Assembly: GCA_942159475.1 (NCBI GenBank)
Contig: OW804098.1
Location: forward strand, 10,146,406 to 10,210,405
Length of the DNA stretch: 64,000 nucleotides
Source: Sthenelais limicola
Lineage: Eukaryota > Annelida > Polychaeta > Phyllodocida > Sigalionidae
Reading direction: 5' to 3'
Shown here: positions 1 to 11,682 of the stretch, one piece after another
How the letters are laid out: each line of letters opens with the position of its first letter
Position numbering within the stretch: the first letter of the stretch is position 1
Position numbers and translations under genes: made by a program
The notes under the pieces: model-generated
Database searches by the model: none
What the model was told of the DNA's origin: nothing
What the model saw: only the letters and a program-made list of their open reading frames with translations

Positions 1-22
1 TTTTGGGTGTTTAATACTTTAA

Positions 23-105
23 AGCCGTGGACACACACAGCCGATTGGGCTCCCGATTGCCCCCGATTGCCCCCCGATTTTGGTCTCCCGATAAATCCTA
101 TGATT
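23..105 (+). mobile_element. CCGATT-type element, left end near the window edge
   Basis: TTAA at 19-22, then AGCCGTGGACACACACAGCC and an array of CCCGATTG blocks. The end resembles those of the elements at 20696 and 58901; its right end is not identified. Confidence 0.45.
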
Positions 106-308
106 TCATTTCAAGTCCTGGTTTATCTTTTTGAAATCTTTTTGAAACATCGACCAGGATTGGAAATGAAATCCTAGGATTACGTTAGAACAACCTGGCT
201 TGTCCGGGAAATGATGTCTCCCAGGTGAAATAAAATCTTAAAAAAAAAAATAGTTTGTCTGGAACCTGCCCAGATCCTTTCATTGGAATGAGAAGTATTT
301 ATATCATT

Positions 309-713
309 TGTGATGTGTTCCAGGAAAATGAGTCACAAGTCGCAAAATTGACGTTTTTCAAAGTAGATTATTCATAAGAACCCCTGCTTAGAATGTTTTC
401 ATTTTTGGAGTTCTCGGAGCTGCTAGTAGCATAAATACAGGTACTAAATTTCAAGACATTGTAATACATATATCTTGCATTGGTCATCTTATAGAGTATA
501 TTTAGCTTCTTTACTAGAAATTGTCCACCCCAAAGATATTGGAAACTCTTTTTTTAAAAAAAAGAATATCAATTTTAAAATATAGAAATAGTTATTTAAT
601 GTCCTTAATGTTTACTATCATTGGAATCGGCTTGATCTCATTGTTTCATATATGATGGTATCTCAAAATCCATATTTTGCGACTTGTGACTCATTTTCCT
701 AAAACAGATCACA
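309..713 (+). mobile_element. RptB element, full length
   Basis: About 405 bp with inverted ends TGTGATGTGTTCCAGGAAAA then TGAGTCACAAGTCGCAAAA. No coding capacity, so a MITE-like element. Confidence 0.8.
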
Positions 714-1478
714 TTTATAATCTCCTCGCCCTTGCCTTCTGACTCTGCAGGACGCATTTCTAGGGACTCCCACGTTGCCGCAGACGGTGGGACATAAAGG
801 CATGAACTCAATAAGGAATGACGTTGTCCCAGAAAGTCCCAGAAAGGCTTTCCCAACTTTACCTGGCTAAAATGGTTGTAAAGAACACAACTAAAAAACT
901 AAAAAGTGCTTCAAAATCACATTTCCACCCCAGATATCTTCACAAACCATATATATATACGTTAATTGCCCCCCGAAGAAGGTGGACGGAACTGTACAGA
1001 TCAGAAAAACCGTTGGTAACTTAATAGATTCATTCAAGAACATGTCAGACAAAGAAACCCCTCTTCATGTATGTTATACGGATGATGTTGTATAGCATCA
1101 TACTTTGTTAGATCACCTAAAACATACCTTGGTAAACGACTTAAATTGTATCATCTTCTTTTGTATACCTTTATTGAAATTTGTCTTTCCACATAACCTT
1201 CATGAAATTATCATGTTATGTGAAAAACGACGACTTTTGTTAGATTTTCCAAAATTATTTTTCTTGGTCACAAATTGTTGATGTAGGCTTATCCGCCCAC
1301 AGAGGGCGGGTCGGTCACATCTCGTCCAGAATATGGCCGTCATGGTCCAGTGGTCATGTGACCAACGTTCACAGTTTACTCTCCAGATGTCAGCTATGTA
1401 TGTATAATAGTTGTTTGATACGATAGTAGATGGGAGCTCTCTCACTCTCGAATTAAGTATAATCAAATTATAAAACAA

Positions 1479-1530
1479 TTTACTAAATGTGTACAGCTGC
1501 CAATTGTACATTTTCTGAAAATCTGACCCA
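1479..1530 (+). mobile_element. RptA right-end fragment
   Basis: TTTACTAAATGTGTACAGCT followed by the terminal TTCTGAAAATCTGACCC. Confidence 0.7.
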
Positions 1531-1623
1531 TAGTTTAATGGGTGAGTTTAGAAATAACCCAAAATATACTGAATACTTGAGATTTGGTACACGTATTCAT
1601 ACTATCCATAATAGTGGATCAAT

Positions 1624-1735
1624 TGTGATGTGTTCCAGGAAAATGAGGCATAAGTTGCAAAATTGATATTTTTCAAAGTGTTTTTTTTCACAAGATATCA
1701 TTATTGGAATGTTCTAATTCTTGGCGAATAATAAG
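1624..1735 (+). mobile_element. RptB left-end fragment
   Basis: Starts TGTGATGTGTTCCAGGAAAA and stops after GGAATGTTCTAAT; no right end follows. Confidence 0.7.
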
Positions 1736-1881
1736 AGTGCTGGAGGGCTTACAATCTTGGATTATGATCCCACACTGTCTTTGCTCGATGCGGAGCCAAC
1801 GCAGGCATCAGCCTTGATGACGTCTAAATCAAGGAGGATTGTGGGTAATATTCCCCAAAATGGTGTCAGTCGTGAAACTTG

Positions 1882-2231
1882 AATAGGGGAATTGCATAGC
1901 CGCCATTTTGAATCTTGATTTGCATGGACTTATGGGAGTAATGGTACAGTATAAAATCTATAGAAAACATGCTATTTTTGGCTTAGAATATTTATCAGTT
2001 GTCGAATATAAATATCCATGTATTTTAAATATTTCTATAACACACTATTTCATCTCTCCCATCATGCATTTAGTTTCTATAGATCATTTACACAAGCTAT
2101 GATATTGTTGAAAACATTCTTTAAATTTTCCATAAAATTCTTGCTAAATATTTGTATTTCAGATTTGAACTGAATCTATCCCAGCATGCACTGTCATAGA
2201 CATGCGCAGTGATACATGCAAATCCCCTATT
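1882..2231 (+). mobile_element. RptC element, full length
   Basis: About 350 bp. Starts AATAGGGGAATTGCATAGCC and ends CATGCAAATCCCCTATT. Carries GCCGCCATTTTG near the left end and CATGCGCAGT near the right. Confidence 0.85.
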
Positions 2232-2320
2232 GAGCCTATTTCGGACGTATCAAATGCTTCTATCAAGGTTGTATTAGATACTAGGGATATTTCTGTACTA
2301 CAGGTACTTTTTATTTAATA

Positions 2321-2628
2321 AATAGAGAGAATGGGACGAGCCGGCAATAATCGAAAATTTATTGGACGAGATTCGTCCACATAAGCACGATGCCGTAGGC
2401 AGAGTGCTTATGTGGACGAATCAAGTCCAATAAATTTTTCGATTATTGCAGGCGAGTTCCATTCTATATTTATTATATGGGCATAAAACTTGGTGCATAA
2501 AACTATTAAAAGTGCATAAAAGTGGCCGAATTGGTGACAAAGTAGTTCATATAGGACGCGTCCTATATGAATACTTTTATAGCACCCCACTTATAGCACC
2601 TCTCATATAGAATGCGCATATAATAAAA
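2321..2628 (+). mobile_element. RptD long-hairpin element, copy 1
   Basis: Core hairpin with arms 2345-2388 and 2404-2448, nearly perfect over about 44 bp, loop GATGCCGTAGGCAGA. The flanking sequence to 2628 is shared with copy 2 at 21325. Confidence 0.8.
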
Positions 2629-3129
2629 GAACCTATTGCGGTACCATTGTACTTAAGGCAGTACTTCATTTTAAAGCAGTTCCTTGCCAATTATTAAGAA
2701 GAGCAATGGTGATGTATTTGAATGAAAGGTTCATAATATAAAAGATGGTATTTCCGCTGACTGGAGGAATGGTTCTGATGTCTTATATTGTAAATGTATA
2801 CACACAAGTAAATAAAAGCCCCAGTATTTAGCATTGAGTTACATTTGTATCTTTATTTCAAGTGCTTTTCCTTTCAGATCTTGATCGAGGCAGTGAGGCA
2901 GTTTAAACGTTGATAATATGAAATAAATAACGATAACAATGTACAGTAATATTGTCTAATAATGTCACAATTACACTTACTGCATTCCATTCACTATAAA
3001 TTATCAAATGTCCAAGTATTCATCATTTATCCACAAACCCAATACCATAGAAAACGGCGCATCATACTGCACTCCATTGATTGCCCCCATCAGGAGGCAT
3101 GAACACACAATAACAGACATACTACATAT

Positions 3130-3378
3130 GGGTCAGATGTTCAGAAAATGTACAATTCGCCTTCACCAATCCTCTCAAATAACCCATATTTAAGACAAAA
3201 ATGAGCTTCAAAATGCAGTTTAGCATAACAGAACTGATACTTTAAATCAATGCCATACCAAATATACTCAGATATACCCGGTATTCATCATTTTTCAGCC
3301 TAATTCAGCTGAATTTACCAAATGTGTACAGCTGCCAATAGATTTTCTGAGAATGAAGATTTTCTGAAAATCTGACCC
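3130..3378 (+). mobile_element. RptA element
   Basis: Both ends present (GGGTCAGATGTTCAGAAAAT; TTCTGAAAATCTGACCC), TA on both sides. Confidence 0.8.
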
Positions 3379-3939
3379 ATATAGTCTTTTTGCTTGTGTC
3401 AAAAAAATGGCTCCCGTGTGAAATTCATGTTAAAATTTGCAGATAAACATTTTTTTTTACACCAAAATCATTCATTTATGATAATTAGAACCAAAGTTAT
3501 GTGCATTTATTGTCCGAGCAGTCATCTTGGACGTTATCTTGAATTTCGGTATGATAAAATGATGGAAAAAAAATGCAGACATTGAATGCTTCTTCAAAAC
3601 GACATAAAAGTATAGCCTAATAGTCATATAATGACATTCAATATATATAAACATTCAATATATATAAATTTCACACAAATGTTAAAAGAAACCCACAAAA
3701 GTGGGAGAATGGGAGATATAAATAGTTGTACAAAATTCAAATAAATGTATTGCAGACAATACTCCCTGACACAATCTAGTTCCAGTCCACTTCAGGACAT
3801 AAAATACACTAGTGTACATATCCATTTGTGATAGCGGAAAAACATACATCAAAAAACAACCTTTTTGATGAAGTTTTGTACCCTTGAATTAATATATTGT
3901 AGAATATTGTCTATTTTTTTAAATATATGAAAGAGTATC

Positions 3940-4092
3940 CTTTTCGAAAATCATTGTTAAAAAGGCTTAAAAATTGTATTTCTTCGTTTCGTCTACTCAG
4001 TATCAAAATTATTTTTTCCTTGAGTATCTTGAGATTATCATGTATCATGAAAATGTGCTCAATAAAATTTATTTTAAAAAAAATAAAAAAAT
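3940..4092 (+). mobile_element. Retroposon 3' end, poly-A type
   Basis: CATTGTTAAAAAGGCTTAAA ... GAAAATGTGCTCAATAAAAT then an A-rich tail. Matches copies at 10112 and 13885. Confidence 0.6.
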
Positions 4093-4276
4093 ACCAAGCT
4101 TAATTCTCCCTGACTGTGAATTGGACCATATATATTCTTCATGTAAAGGACCTGATCTTCAAGCTTAATGTTAAACAATTTTTTTAATTGCTATAAATTG
4201 TCTATGTATAGCCAAAATATTCGATATTTTTATTCCAATTCTGTTGAAACTATACCTAAACGTCGTCATTATTTAC

Positions 4277-6806
4277 TCATTGAATCTGCACCACTTGTTT
4301 TGTGTCTAGATAGAAGTCAAACACATGAGCCTTGGTCACAGCCTTCATAGCAGCGTTAGACACTGTGATACCGTCCACCGTCACTACACCATTCTCACTG
4401 TGGGTGTGGCCATGCAGGTGCAGTGCTGGTCTGGAAATTAAATTGAATTGAATAATACTTTATTTGTCTAGGTTATTATACAGGTTACAATAAGAAAAAT
4501 AGACAAGTGGGTTACCAAGCTTCTGGATAAGATCCAGGTCTTCCAGCCGCCACCTGATAGTAGATAGAAGTCTATACTAACAAAGGGCATAACATAAGGG
4601 TCAGATTTTCAGAAAATGTACAATTCATGTTCAACAATCCTCTCAAATAACCCACATTTAAGACAGAAACGAACTTCAAAATTCAGTTTAAGATAACAGA
4701 ACTGATACTTTAAATCAATGCGATACCAAATATACTCAGATATACCCGGTATTCCTCATTTTTCAGCCTAATATAGCAGAATTTCCTAAATATGTAGAGC
4801 TGCTAATTGTACATTTTCTGAAAATCTGACCCATAAGTAAAGAGAGAGGCAAGTTAAAGTAATCTAATATATCCTTACATAAAGCTTGTCATTAGACATG
4901 TAATATAATAACAATACAAATGATATAATATCAAAACTGGCTAATATCAGTTCTTACAATACATTGCACCATCAGTTATTTTTGTATGCTCGTTATATCT
5001 GAGTCTGAAAGGTCAAGTTAGAGAAAAGGTCAAGCTGAGAAAAGCAATAGAGAGAATGGAACGAATAGAGAATGGAACAAGGTGCTATTAATACTTATTA
5101 TAATATTATATTAATTGTAATATTAATAGTAATCGAAATATCTATAATAGATATTCAATTATCAGTCCTGAATTTCATTCACTATTTATTTTACACCCCT
5201 AGCATAGACAAATATTTGAACTTAAGTCTAAAAGCTAAAGGAAAAACCAAGTCGAATTTTAATAGTACACACACAATAAAACATTTTTATTGCACCTTGA
5301 AAGGCCAAAGGAATAGATGTTTCCAGATCATCCCCTGTTGTATGTCAGATATGTATTGTAGCTTTATCTTAAGGCCAGTTAGTTTTACATAATAAGTACA
5401 TTACAATCAATTATAAACAAATTAAAATGATGAAATATGAACTAGTCATCAAACCTACTTGACCCTTTCAAACAAGGCACGGCGTAGGTCAACACAGCCC
5501 CAATGGTTGGCCCCGGGATGGTATTCTGAGCACACGTCACACACCCCTCTCTTCTTGAACAAACTCTTATCCACCGACATATCCATGATGCCATGAGCAG
5601 GAGTATGGGTCACCATGATGTCAACATCATCAGGGATACTGGCCCAACGTTGTCGCATAGCAGCAGAACCATAACGTAAAGAGAATCCCTGAGCATGGGT
5701 TGTTATTCGCCTGCCATTCCAGGGAGAGCCATAAAAGGTAAGGCCTTCTAATACCACTTTGGAGTCTTGAAGGTATGTACAGTTCTTTAATAGACTCTGG
5801 GATGATTCTCTCCTGATTGTGCCTGTAATTGTAAGATTGCAGACAACGTTTCAGACATTGATATGAAGATGATGCAAGGCTGAAGCAGGTACGAAGTAGG
5901 TACTGTATTGTTCATACATAAATCAAGAAGACCCTCAAGCAATAGTTTCTATGTATACGTGCCTAGCACGTGGAGGACATTAATTATACATTATATCATT
6001 GTTCTACTGTATGTCACGTACCTCTCAAACTTGAATAAAAGGAGACTGATCTGTGGTACTAACCACCATTATCAGTACGCAGCTCAAGGCCTCTGACTTT
6101 GATTTTTTTATAATGAACCACACTATTGGAATCTTAGAGCTAAGTTGACAGTACAAAGAGGTGTATAGTAACACTTTTCAATACCAGGAAACAATAGGTG
6201 TCTTTCTGGTTCACCTGAAGTTTATTCAAGCAGGAACACAAACCTCCTAACCAGGATAAAGTTAAAGTTAATTTATATTATTTAAATCAATAATGGTTAC
6301 AAAATTTCTGTTCCTGAAAGGTTGTTTCTTTACAAAATGTTACCCCCCTTGCTACCTTATTTATACTTGGTGCCATTGATATATAAATATTGCACCTGAA
6401 ATTGTCTCACCAATATATTCAGCAGAAATTAGCAAAGTAATATTTTGAAATAGGCTCACACCCCTAATGAGAGAAACATCTCACCTAATGACATTTCATG
6501 ATTACCGGCAACAAAAATCTTATGTTTGTGGGGCAATTTTCCAAAGAATTCATTCATTTCTGCCACATCGCTTTGTAAAGAAGCTCCTTTCCTGAACAGT
6601 TTCTTGAGGGAGGAACAGCAGAAGTCCCCCGAGTGGACGAGTATGTCACCATCTGGTATCAGATCTTCTTCTAAATACTGATTGTGGCGCCCATGAGTGT
6701 CTGAAATGTGTACTATTCTGACCTTCCTGTCACTCATACTTGGTGTGTTTGGTGTACGTATTGTCTGCCCTTTACTTAGGTAGTTAAGCCTGATATATAT
6801 GGGCTC
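4277..6806 (-). CDS. MPPED1/2-like metallophosphoesterase, tandem copy A (3 exons)
   Basis: Calcineurin-like metallophosphoesterase of the MPPED1/MPPED2 family, probably a cytosolic metal-dependent phosphodiesterase. Exons on the minus strand: 6806-6485, 5822-5459, 4430-4277 (stop TGA at 4279-4277). All junctions are GT-AG and the phases agree. Taking the Met at 6737 gives 256 residues, but the first exon is preceded by an acceptor-like TTCCAG and stays open upstream, so the true start may lie earlier. The family metal-binding blocks are all present: ISDTHG (D13, H15), HSGDF (D38), AGNHE (N79, H80), VTHTPAHG (H157) and HLHGHTH (H214, H216). The last block has the canonical GHxH; human MPPED2 has Gly at the first His. 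Copy B lies about 8.6 kb upstream with the same exon structure. An AATAAA sits at 4234-4229, about 45 bases past the stop. The substrate cannot be told from sequence. Confidence 0.88.
4437..4566 (-). mobile_element. Retroposon 3' tail, (AATTC)n type
   Basis: In reverse: GGCGGCTGGAAGACCTGGAT ... GACAAATAAAGTATT then TTCAATTCAATT. It matches copies at 38640 and 45060, is truncated at the 5' side, and begins just past the MPPED copy A exon 3 acceptor. Confidence 0.7.
4598..4832 (+). mobile_element. RptA element, MPPED copy A intron 2
   Basis: 235 bp, both ends intact. Confidence 0.85.
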
Positions 6807-7230
6807 CTGGAATAGATAGACATGTAGCACTTACTTCAAATCATATGACATGAAAAATGTAAATAATTCGGTCGAACACAATTGTCTCATGTACTGACAC
6901 CAGACGGCGTGGGGGGTCGGAAATTGACAGCAGGGTCGACATAACAATGCCGTAGTGTATGCATACTGAGTATGTATACTATCGGTAAACATTATAAATT
7001 AATGCTATCTTCTTTAAAGCAGCTTTATCGTCGAGAAAAACATTCACATTAAGTTACTAGGTAGACAAAATCATTCCCAAGTTGGAATTTTCATAAATCA
7101 AGCCCGTCGACATATCACTCTCATAGAGATTGGCCTGGCCGCTCTGTTATTGTGTCGACGAAAATGGCAAAAGTACAGAAGAAAACCGTTGATACGCCTT
7201 ATACTAGGAGGCGCCCTCGGCATTTTAGTA

Positions 7231-7278
7231 AAACGTCAATTTTGCGACTTGTGACTCATTTTCCTGGAACACATCACA
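7231..7278 (-). mobile_element. RptB end fragment
   Basis: Only the terminal GCGACTTGTGACTCATTTTC CTGGAACACATCACA remains. Confidence 0.7.
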
Positions 7279-7884
7279 AATTACATCATAGTTATAAAAC
7301 TGGAAGTACATCATCATTAAGAATGTAGGACCTGGTTATTTAGCACAAAAATCCTGAATAGACATTGGTGTTTTACACAGCAATTTACTCCTGGCTCTAG
7401 TGAAAAGAACTCTATTTTTGTAAGATGTGTATAAATTAGGAAATGATGTAGAAAGAAAAATAGTGGGGAAGTAGACTAGGAGGGGGAGCCCCTATTTCTA
7501 TTTTTTTTTATCAGAAATATAAGCCCCACCCCCCACCATATATTACAGCAGCCCTAAGACCACAGATATATCAATTTTAATACCAAATATACTGGTCTCC
7601 AAAATATCTATCTGAACTTTTATGAAGCTGTCAATATCAAAGCTGTGTAGCAAAAATAATCTGTCAGAATCCTCCAAAAATGTTGGTCAAATGACTTGTA
7701 GATGGGTTGGAAAAGTGAGAGTGTAGCTTTAACTATATTCGCCATTATGTGATCAGGTAAAGCGCGTTAGGTGCATAGGTATCGGCACAGTGATAGAGGA
7801 CTAATCCATGTCAACCTGCTAAGTTTACAATGTGATTTGGATATATCTAACAGGATGTATATTAGCTGGCTGGACCTCTTCTAA

Positions 7885-8888
7885 TGTGATGTGTTTTAGG
7901 AAAATGAGTCATAAGGCGCAAAATATGGATTTTGAGATATCACCATATTTGATAAGAGGACATCAAGCTGATTCCAATGGTAGTAAACATTAGGGTACTT
8001 AACATGTATTTTTATATTTTAAGTTTGACATTTTTATTTTTGAAAAAAAAAAATTGCAATGTTTCTGGCTGGGTAATTACCAGTAAAGTAACTTAATATA
8101 CTCCATAAGAATGCCTTCAAAATGCAATGATATATTTAAAGGGTCAGTAAACGGGTTCATAGTCACTTTTAGGACAACAAACTTCATGCCGCCATAAATA
8201 CAACATCCAAGTATCAATTATTTTACCTCCATTTATGTCTAACTTATAGTCACTTACAGGCCCGAATTGAGAAAGCTTACTTGAAAAGGTCTGTTTAGCA
8301 CAAGAGGGCACTGAGAGTGCTGTGTGACGTCATAGAGGCGCGCCAGAAATGTACATAATATCCCTACCTTCCCCCCCCCAATCTCACAGCAATTGAAGCA
8401 GTTATGCAATACAGCTAATACCTATTCAAGAACCAGTCATGAGAGGTCAATAATTGGGTTGGTACACCCTCCTTCTTTCTAGCAGCAATTATGAGAGTTG
8501 TTTATTATGTTCATTGCATGTACATTTCTAGATTGGTGCACCTTTATGACGTAGGCAAACAGTGGTGCCTTGAATGGAGTGTTAAAATGTGGAACTACGT
8601 TTTCACTCATTTAAATGGGTAAAACTCACTAAATAATAACTTGGATTAAGTAAAACCGGGGTGGTTACATTTCAATAATAGCAAGTAAATGGATTTGCTC
8701 ATAATATTTGGGGGTTTACTGACACTTTAATTCAATGTCCTGAAATTTGTTACATGGATTTATATGACTATAAGTGCTAAACCCTCTGAAAATCAGAACA
8801 TTTCAATAAAGAGATCTTGTGGGGGAAAAAACACCATAACAAAATATCCATTTTGCGACTTATGAATCATTTTCCTGAAACACATCAC
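7885..8888 (-). mobile_element. RptB element interrupted by a TTAA element
   Basis: Ends TGTGATGTGTTTTAGGAAAA (left) and CCTGAAACACATCA (right). The body is split by the insertion at 8140-8726; removing it restores the RptB alignment. Confidence 0.8.
8140..8726. mobile_element. TTAA-flanked TIR element nested in RptB
   Basis: 587 bp with inverted ends AGGGTCAGTAAAC and AGTGTCAGTAAAC, flanked by TTAA on both sides (8136-8139, 8727-8730). This is the target duplication expected for piggyBac-type transposition. No coding capacity. Confidence 0.75.
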
Positions 8889-9062
8889 TTATAAACGAGC
8901 GTGACAGTAGAGTTGAGGTACAAACCCAATGACTGCATGACTTTTGCATTCACAATTTCCCATTACTAATATATTTACGATATTTTCATACATTGGCAAA
9001 AGTCTTTAAAATTAAAGGGGTTAAGTGACCGTACATCTCAGTTGAGATGTACCTAATAATAT

Positions 9063-9115
9063 ATGATGTGTTAAAGGAAAATGAGTCACACTTTTAGTCG
9101 CAAAGAAATTTGTTT
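9063..9115 (+). mobile_element. RptB end fragment, degenerate
   Basis: TGATGTGTTAAAGGAAAATG followed by AGTCACAC and AGTCGCAAAG. Confidence 0.45.
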
Positions 9116-9798
9116 GTTCTTTTTGACCTATTTGTTGCCATGTTGGAATCACAAATGAGACATTAGTACAGAATGTTATTGTACTTTTCATAATATTTGT
9201 CAGATTATACCATCTCTCACTTGAACTTTATTAATGGTATACAGTGCACAGATGGTGGATGCTTGAAATATTTGTGAATGATGATTCTGCCCTTTTTTTT
9301 AATCTTTGAAAAACCGTAGAAAATCATTTAATAATGTTATAGTCATGTACTATACATCATAAATGCTCTACAAATAATATTTCAACCATGCATGAACCTA
9401 AAATATTCACCTTCAGCACCCCCTGGTGGCCAATAAGCTACTCATTTACAATGAAATAAACAACGAATGTTCAAAATATATTATGCCATGGATGAACACT
9501 ACAAACATTTCTCAATAAAGCGAGAGGGAATAAGATTAAGAGAAAAATGTATAAATAGCGGTGAGCCACTCCTCAGTCAATGACGAGGATGGTATTGATC
9601 ACCAGCTAATATTACACCCCTGTGCTGTTGCTTCCTATACCTTCAGCATTGTATGTCACACTTGGTCAAAGTGGTGCATAAAATGTGAGTTATGTCACCC
9701 TGGGGACATACAACAAGTAGGTCCGCCCAAAACGTAAATTACTTCTTTTATTTTTAATTATTTATATTTTTTATTTATTAATGGGGTGTAATAAATAT

Positions 9799-9933
9799 GG
9801 AACAAAGCTCGGGTGAAGTCTGTACACTTGTTAGTGACCTCGGGAGCACAGAAGATCTTGGGCTAACGCCCTCTAACTTCCCGCGCTCCCTCGGTCAATA
9901 ACAAGTGTACAGACTTCCCCCTTGCTAGGTTCC
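9799..9933. mobile_element. 135-bp foldback element
   Basis: Arms GGAACAAAGCTCGGGTGAAG ... and, in inverse orientation, GGAACCTAGCAAGGGGGAAG ..., both continuing TCTGTACACTTGTTA, around a central segment of about 50 bases. Confidence 0.7.
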
Positions 9934-9949
9934 ATCTATATATCCAAAT

Positions 9950-10044
9950 GTAAGAAAGGGATGGGGGCTTGGAAACCTCCTGACAGACAAAGAGAAATGT
10001 CCCCTAACTAGCAAAAATAAACGTTTCTCAATCTCAATCTCAAT
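9950..10044 (+). mobile_element. Retroposon 3' tail, (TCTCAA)n type
   Basis: Ends AAAAATAAACGTTTCTCAAT then CTCAATCTCAATG. Confidence 0.5.
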
Positions 10045-10111
10045 GAAATATAGTTAGGTTATGATTGACCATTGTCATGCATTCTGTCCACTCGGTCTAC
10101 TATATAGTATT

Positions 10112-10265
10112 AGCACTTTTTTTTTAATAAATTTTATTGAGCACATTTTCATGATACATGATAATCTTATGATACTCTAGGAAAAAATAGTTTTAATACT
10201 GAGTGGGCGAAACGAAGAAATACAATGTTTAAGCCTTTTTAACAATGATTTTCGAGTTTATTTAT
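10112..10265 (-). mobile_element. Retroposon 3' end, poly-A type
   Basis: The reverse of the sequence at 3940, with T-rich tail, TTTTATTGAGCACATTTTCA and GTTTAAGCCTTTTTAACAAT. Confidence 0.6.
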
Positions 10266-10294
10266 ATGAGAGAGAATAAACAGTGTTTCTAATA

Positions 10295-10706
10295 TGTGAT
10301 GATATGTTTCAGGAAAATGAGTCATAAGTCGCAAAATTGATATTTTTTAAAGTGTTTTTTTTCACAAGATCACATTATTGGAATGTTCTGATGTTTGGAG
10401 GGTTTATTACTTATAGCTACATCAATCGATGTATCAAATTCCAGCACAATATATGTACTATATCTTTTTGTTTTAAAGGTCCTCATATGGACTACATTTA
10501 GTTACTTTACTGTTTATTGACCCCCAGAAATATTGGAAACTTTTTTTTAAAAACGAAAATATCAAACTTAAAATCTAGAAATACCTATGAAATTATTAGA
10601 CTGTTTACTATCATTGGAATCGGCTTGATCCCATCTTTTCAAATATGGGGATATCTCAAAATCTATTTTTTGCGACTTATGACTCATTTTCCAGAAACAC
10701 ATCACA
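10295..10706 (+). mobile_element. RptB element, full length
   Basis: Ends TGTGATGATATGTTTCAGG and CCAGAAACACATCACA with the typical internal sequence. Confidence 0.8.
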
Positions 10707-11682
10707 TATTTAAAAAAATTAGACAATATTCAACAATACATTGCGTCGTGAGTATAGATCTTCATCAGACTAGCATTAACTTATTAACTTATTATTCACT
10801 GAATATCACTTACCGCTTTCCTCATCTAAATGCCTACATATGGCCTCTCTGGATGGATGTACATAGATTCCACTTGCATATTATAAGGGTATTTGAGATC
10901 AATATATTATCTATGCAAAACAATAATGGTTTAAGGCTCATTCCAGTCAAACAAAGCCTTTGAAATAGCACCAATCAAGTCTCTCTGTATTAGTGAGCAT
11001 CCACGCCGGATAGATCCTATATTATATAAGCATTGACTTCTCAACTCTAGCTGTCAATCAATGAATGGGCGAGCCGAAATAATATATTACCAACTGCTTT
11101 ATATTTCCAGTAGAAATGTTCCAGGATAATGTTACCAACTGCTCCTCGTTTGTCCAGAATATATATAACCAGGTAGTATTGTTTTGTCCCTGTTCGTAGA
11201 CTACACGTTTCTCACTGCTTGCATGTTATGTGGAACGTAACAACAAGTGATTCATGTTTATTATTGGTAAAGTATTGCACCACCATGTTTTCCCCACATG
11301 CTACGCCGCCTGTTGTTTTGGTTAAGTACTTAAATCTGATCGTTCCTGCTCATACATGCTCACCCAAATAGCTAGGTTACTGGAGACTGAATTATATTTA
11401 GACTATAAATGTGATGTGTCACAGGAAAATGAGTCACAAGTCGCAATGTACTAGATATCATCATATTTGAAAAGATGAGATCAAGCGGATTTCAATTATA
11501 GTAAACAGTAGAACATCTAAGTATTTCTACATTTTAAGTTTGATATTTTCATTTTTGAAAAAAAAGTTGACAATATTTCTGGGTGGACATTTACTAGTAA
11601 AATTGCTAAATATACTCTATAAGATGAACGTAGTAGTCCATATGGACATATTTAAAACACTGTCTTGAACTTCGGTACATAT

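Larger units (their letters stand above)
1..4228. other. Gene-free stretch downstream of MPPED copy A
   Basis: No exon recognised. It holds the CCGATT-type element end at 23, RptB copies (309, 1624), RptA copies (1479, 3130), one RptC (1882), one RptD hairpin (2321) and a poly-A retroposon tail (3940). Between them is unassigned AT-rich sequence. Confidence 0.6.

Noticed and set aside
5072..5392. 106-codon open frame in MPPED copy A intron
   Set aside because: AT-rich, Ile/Leu/Tyr-heavy, no similarity recognised, opposite strand to the gene.
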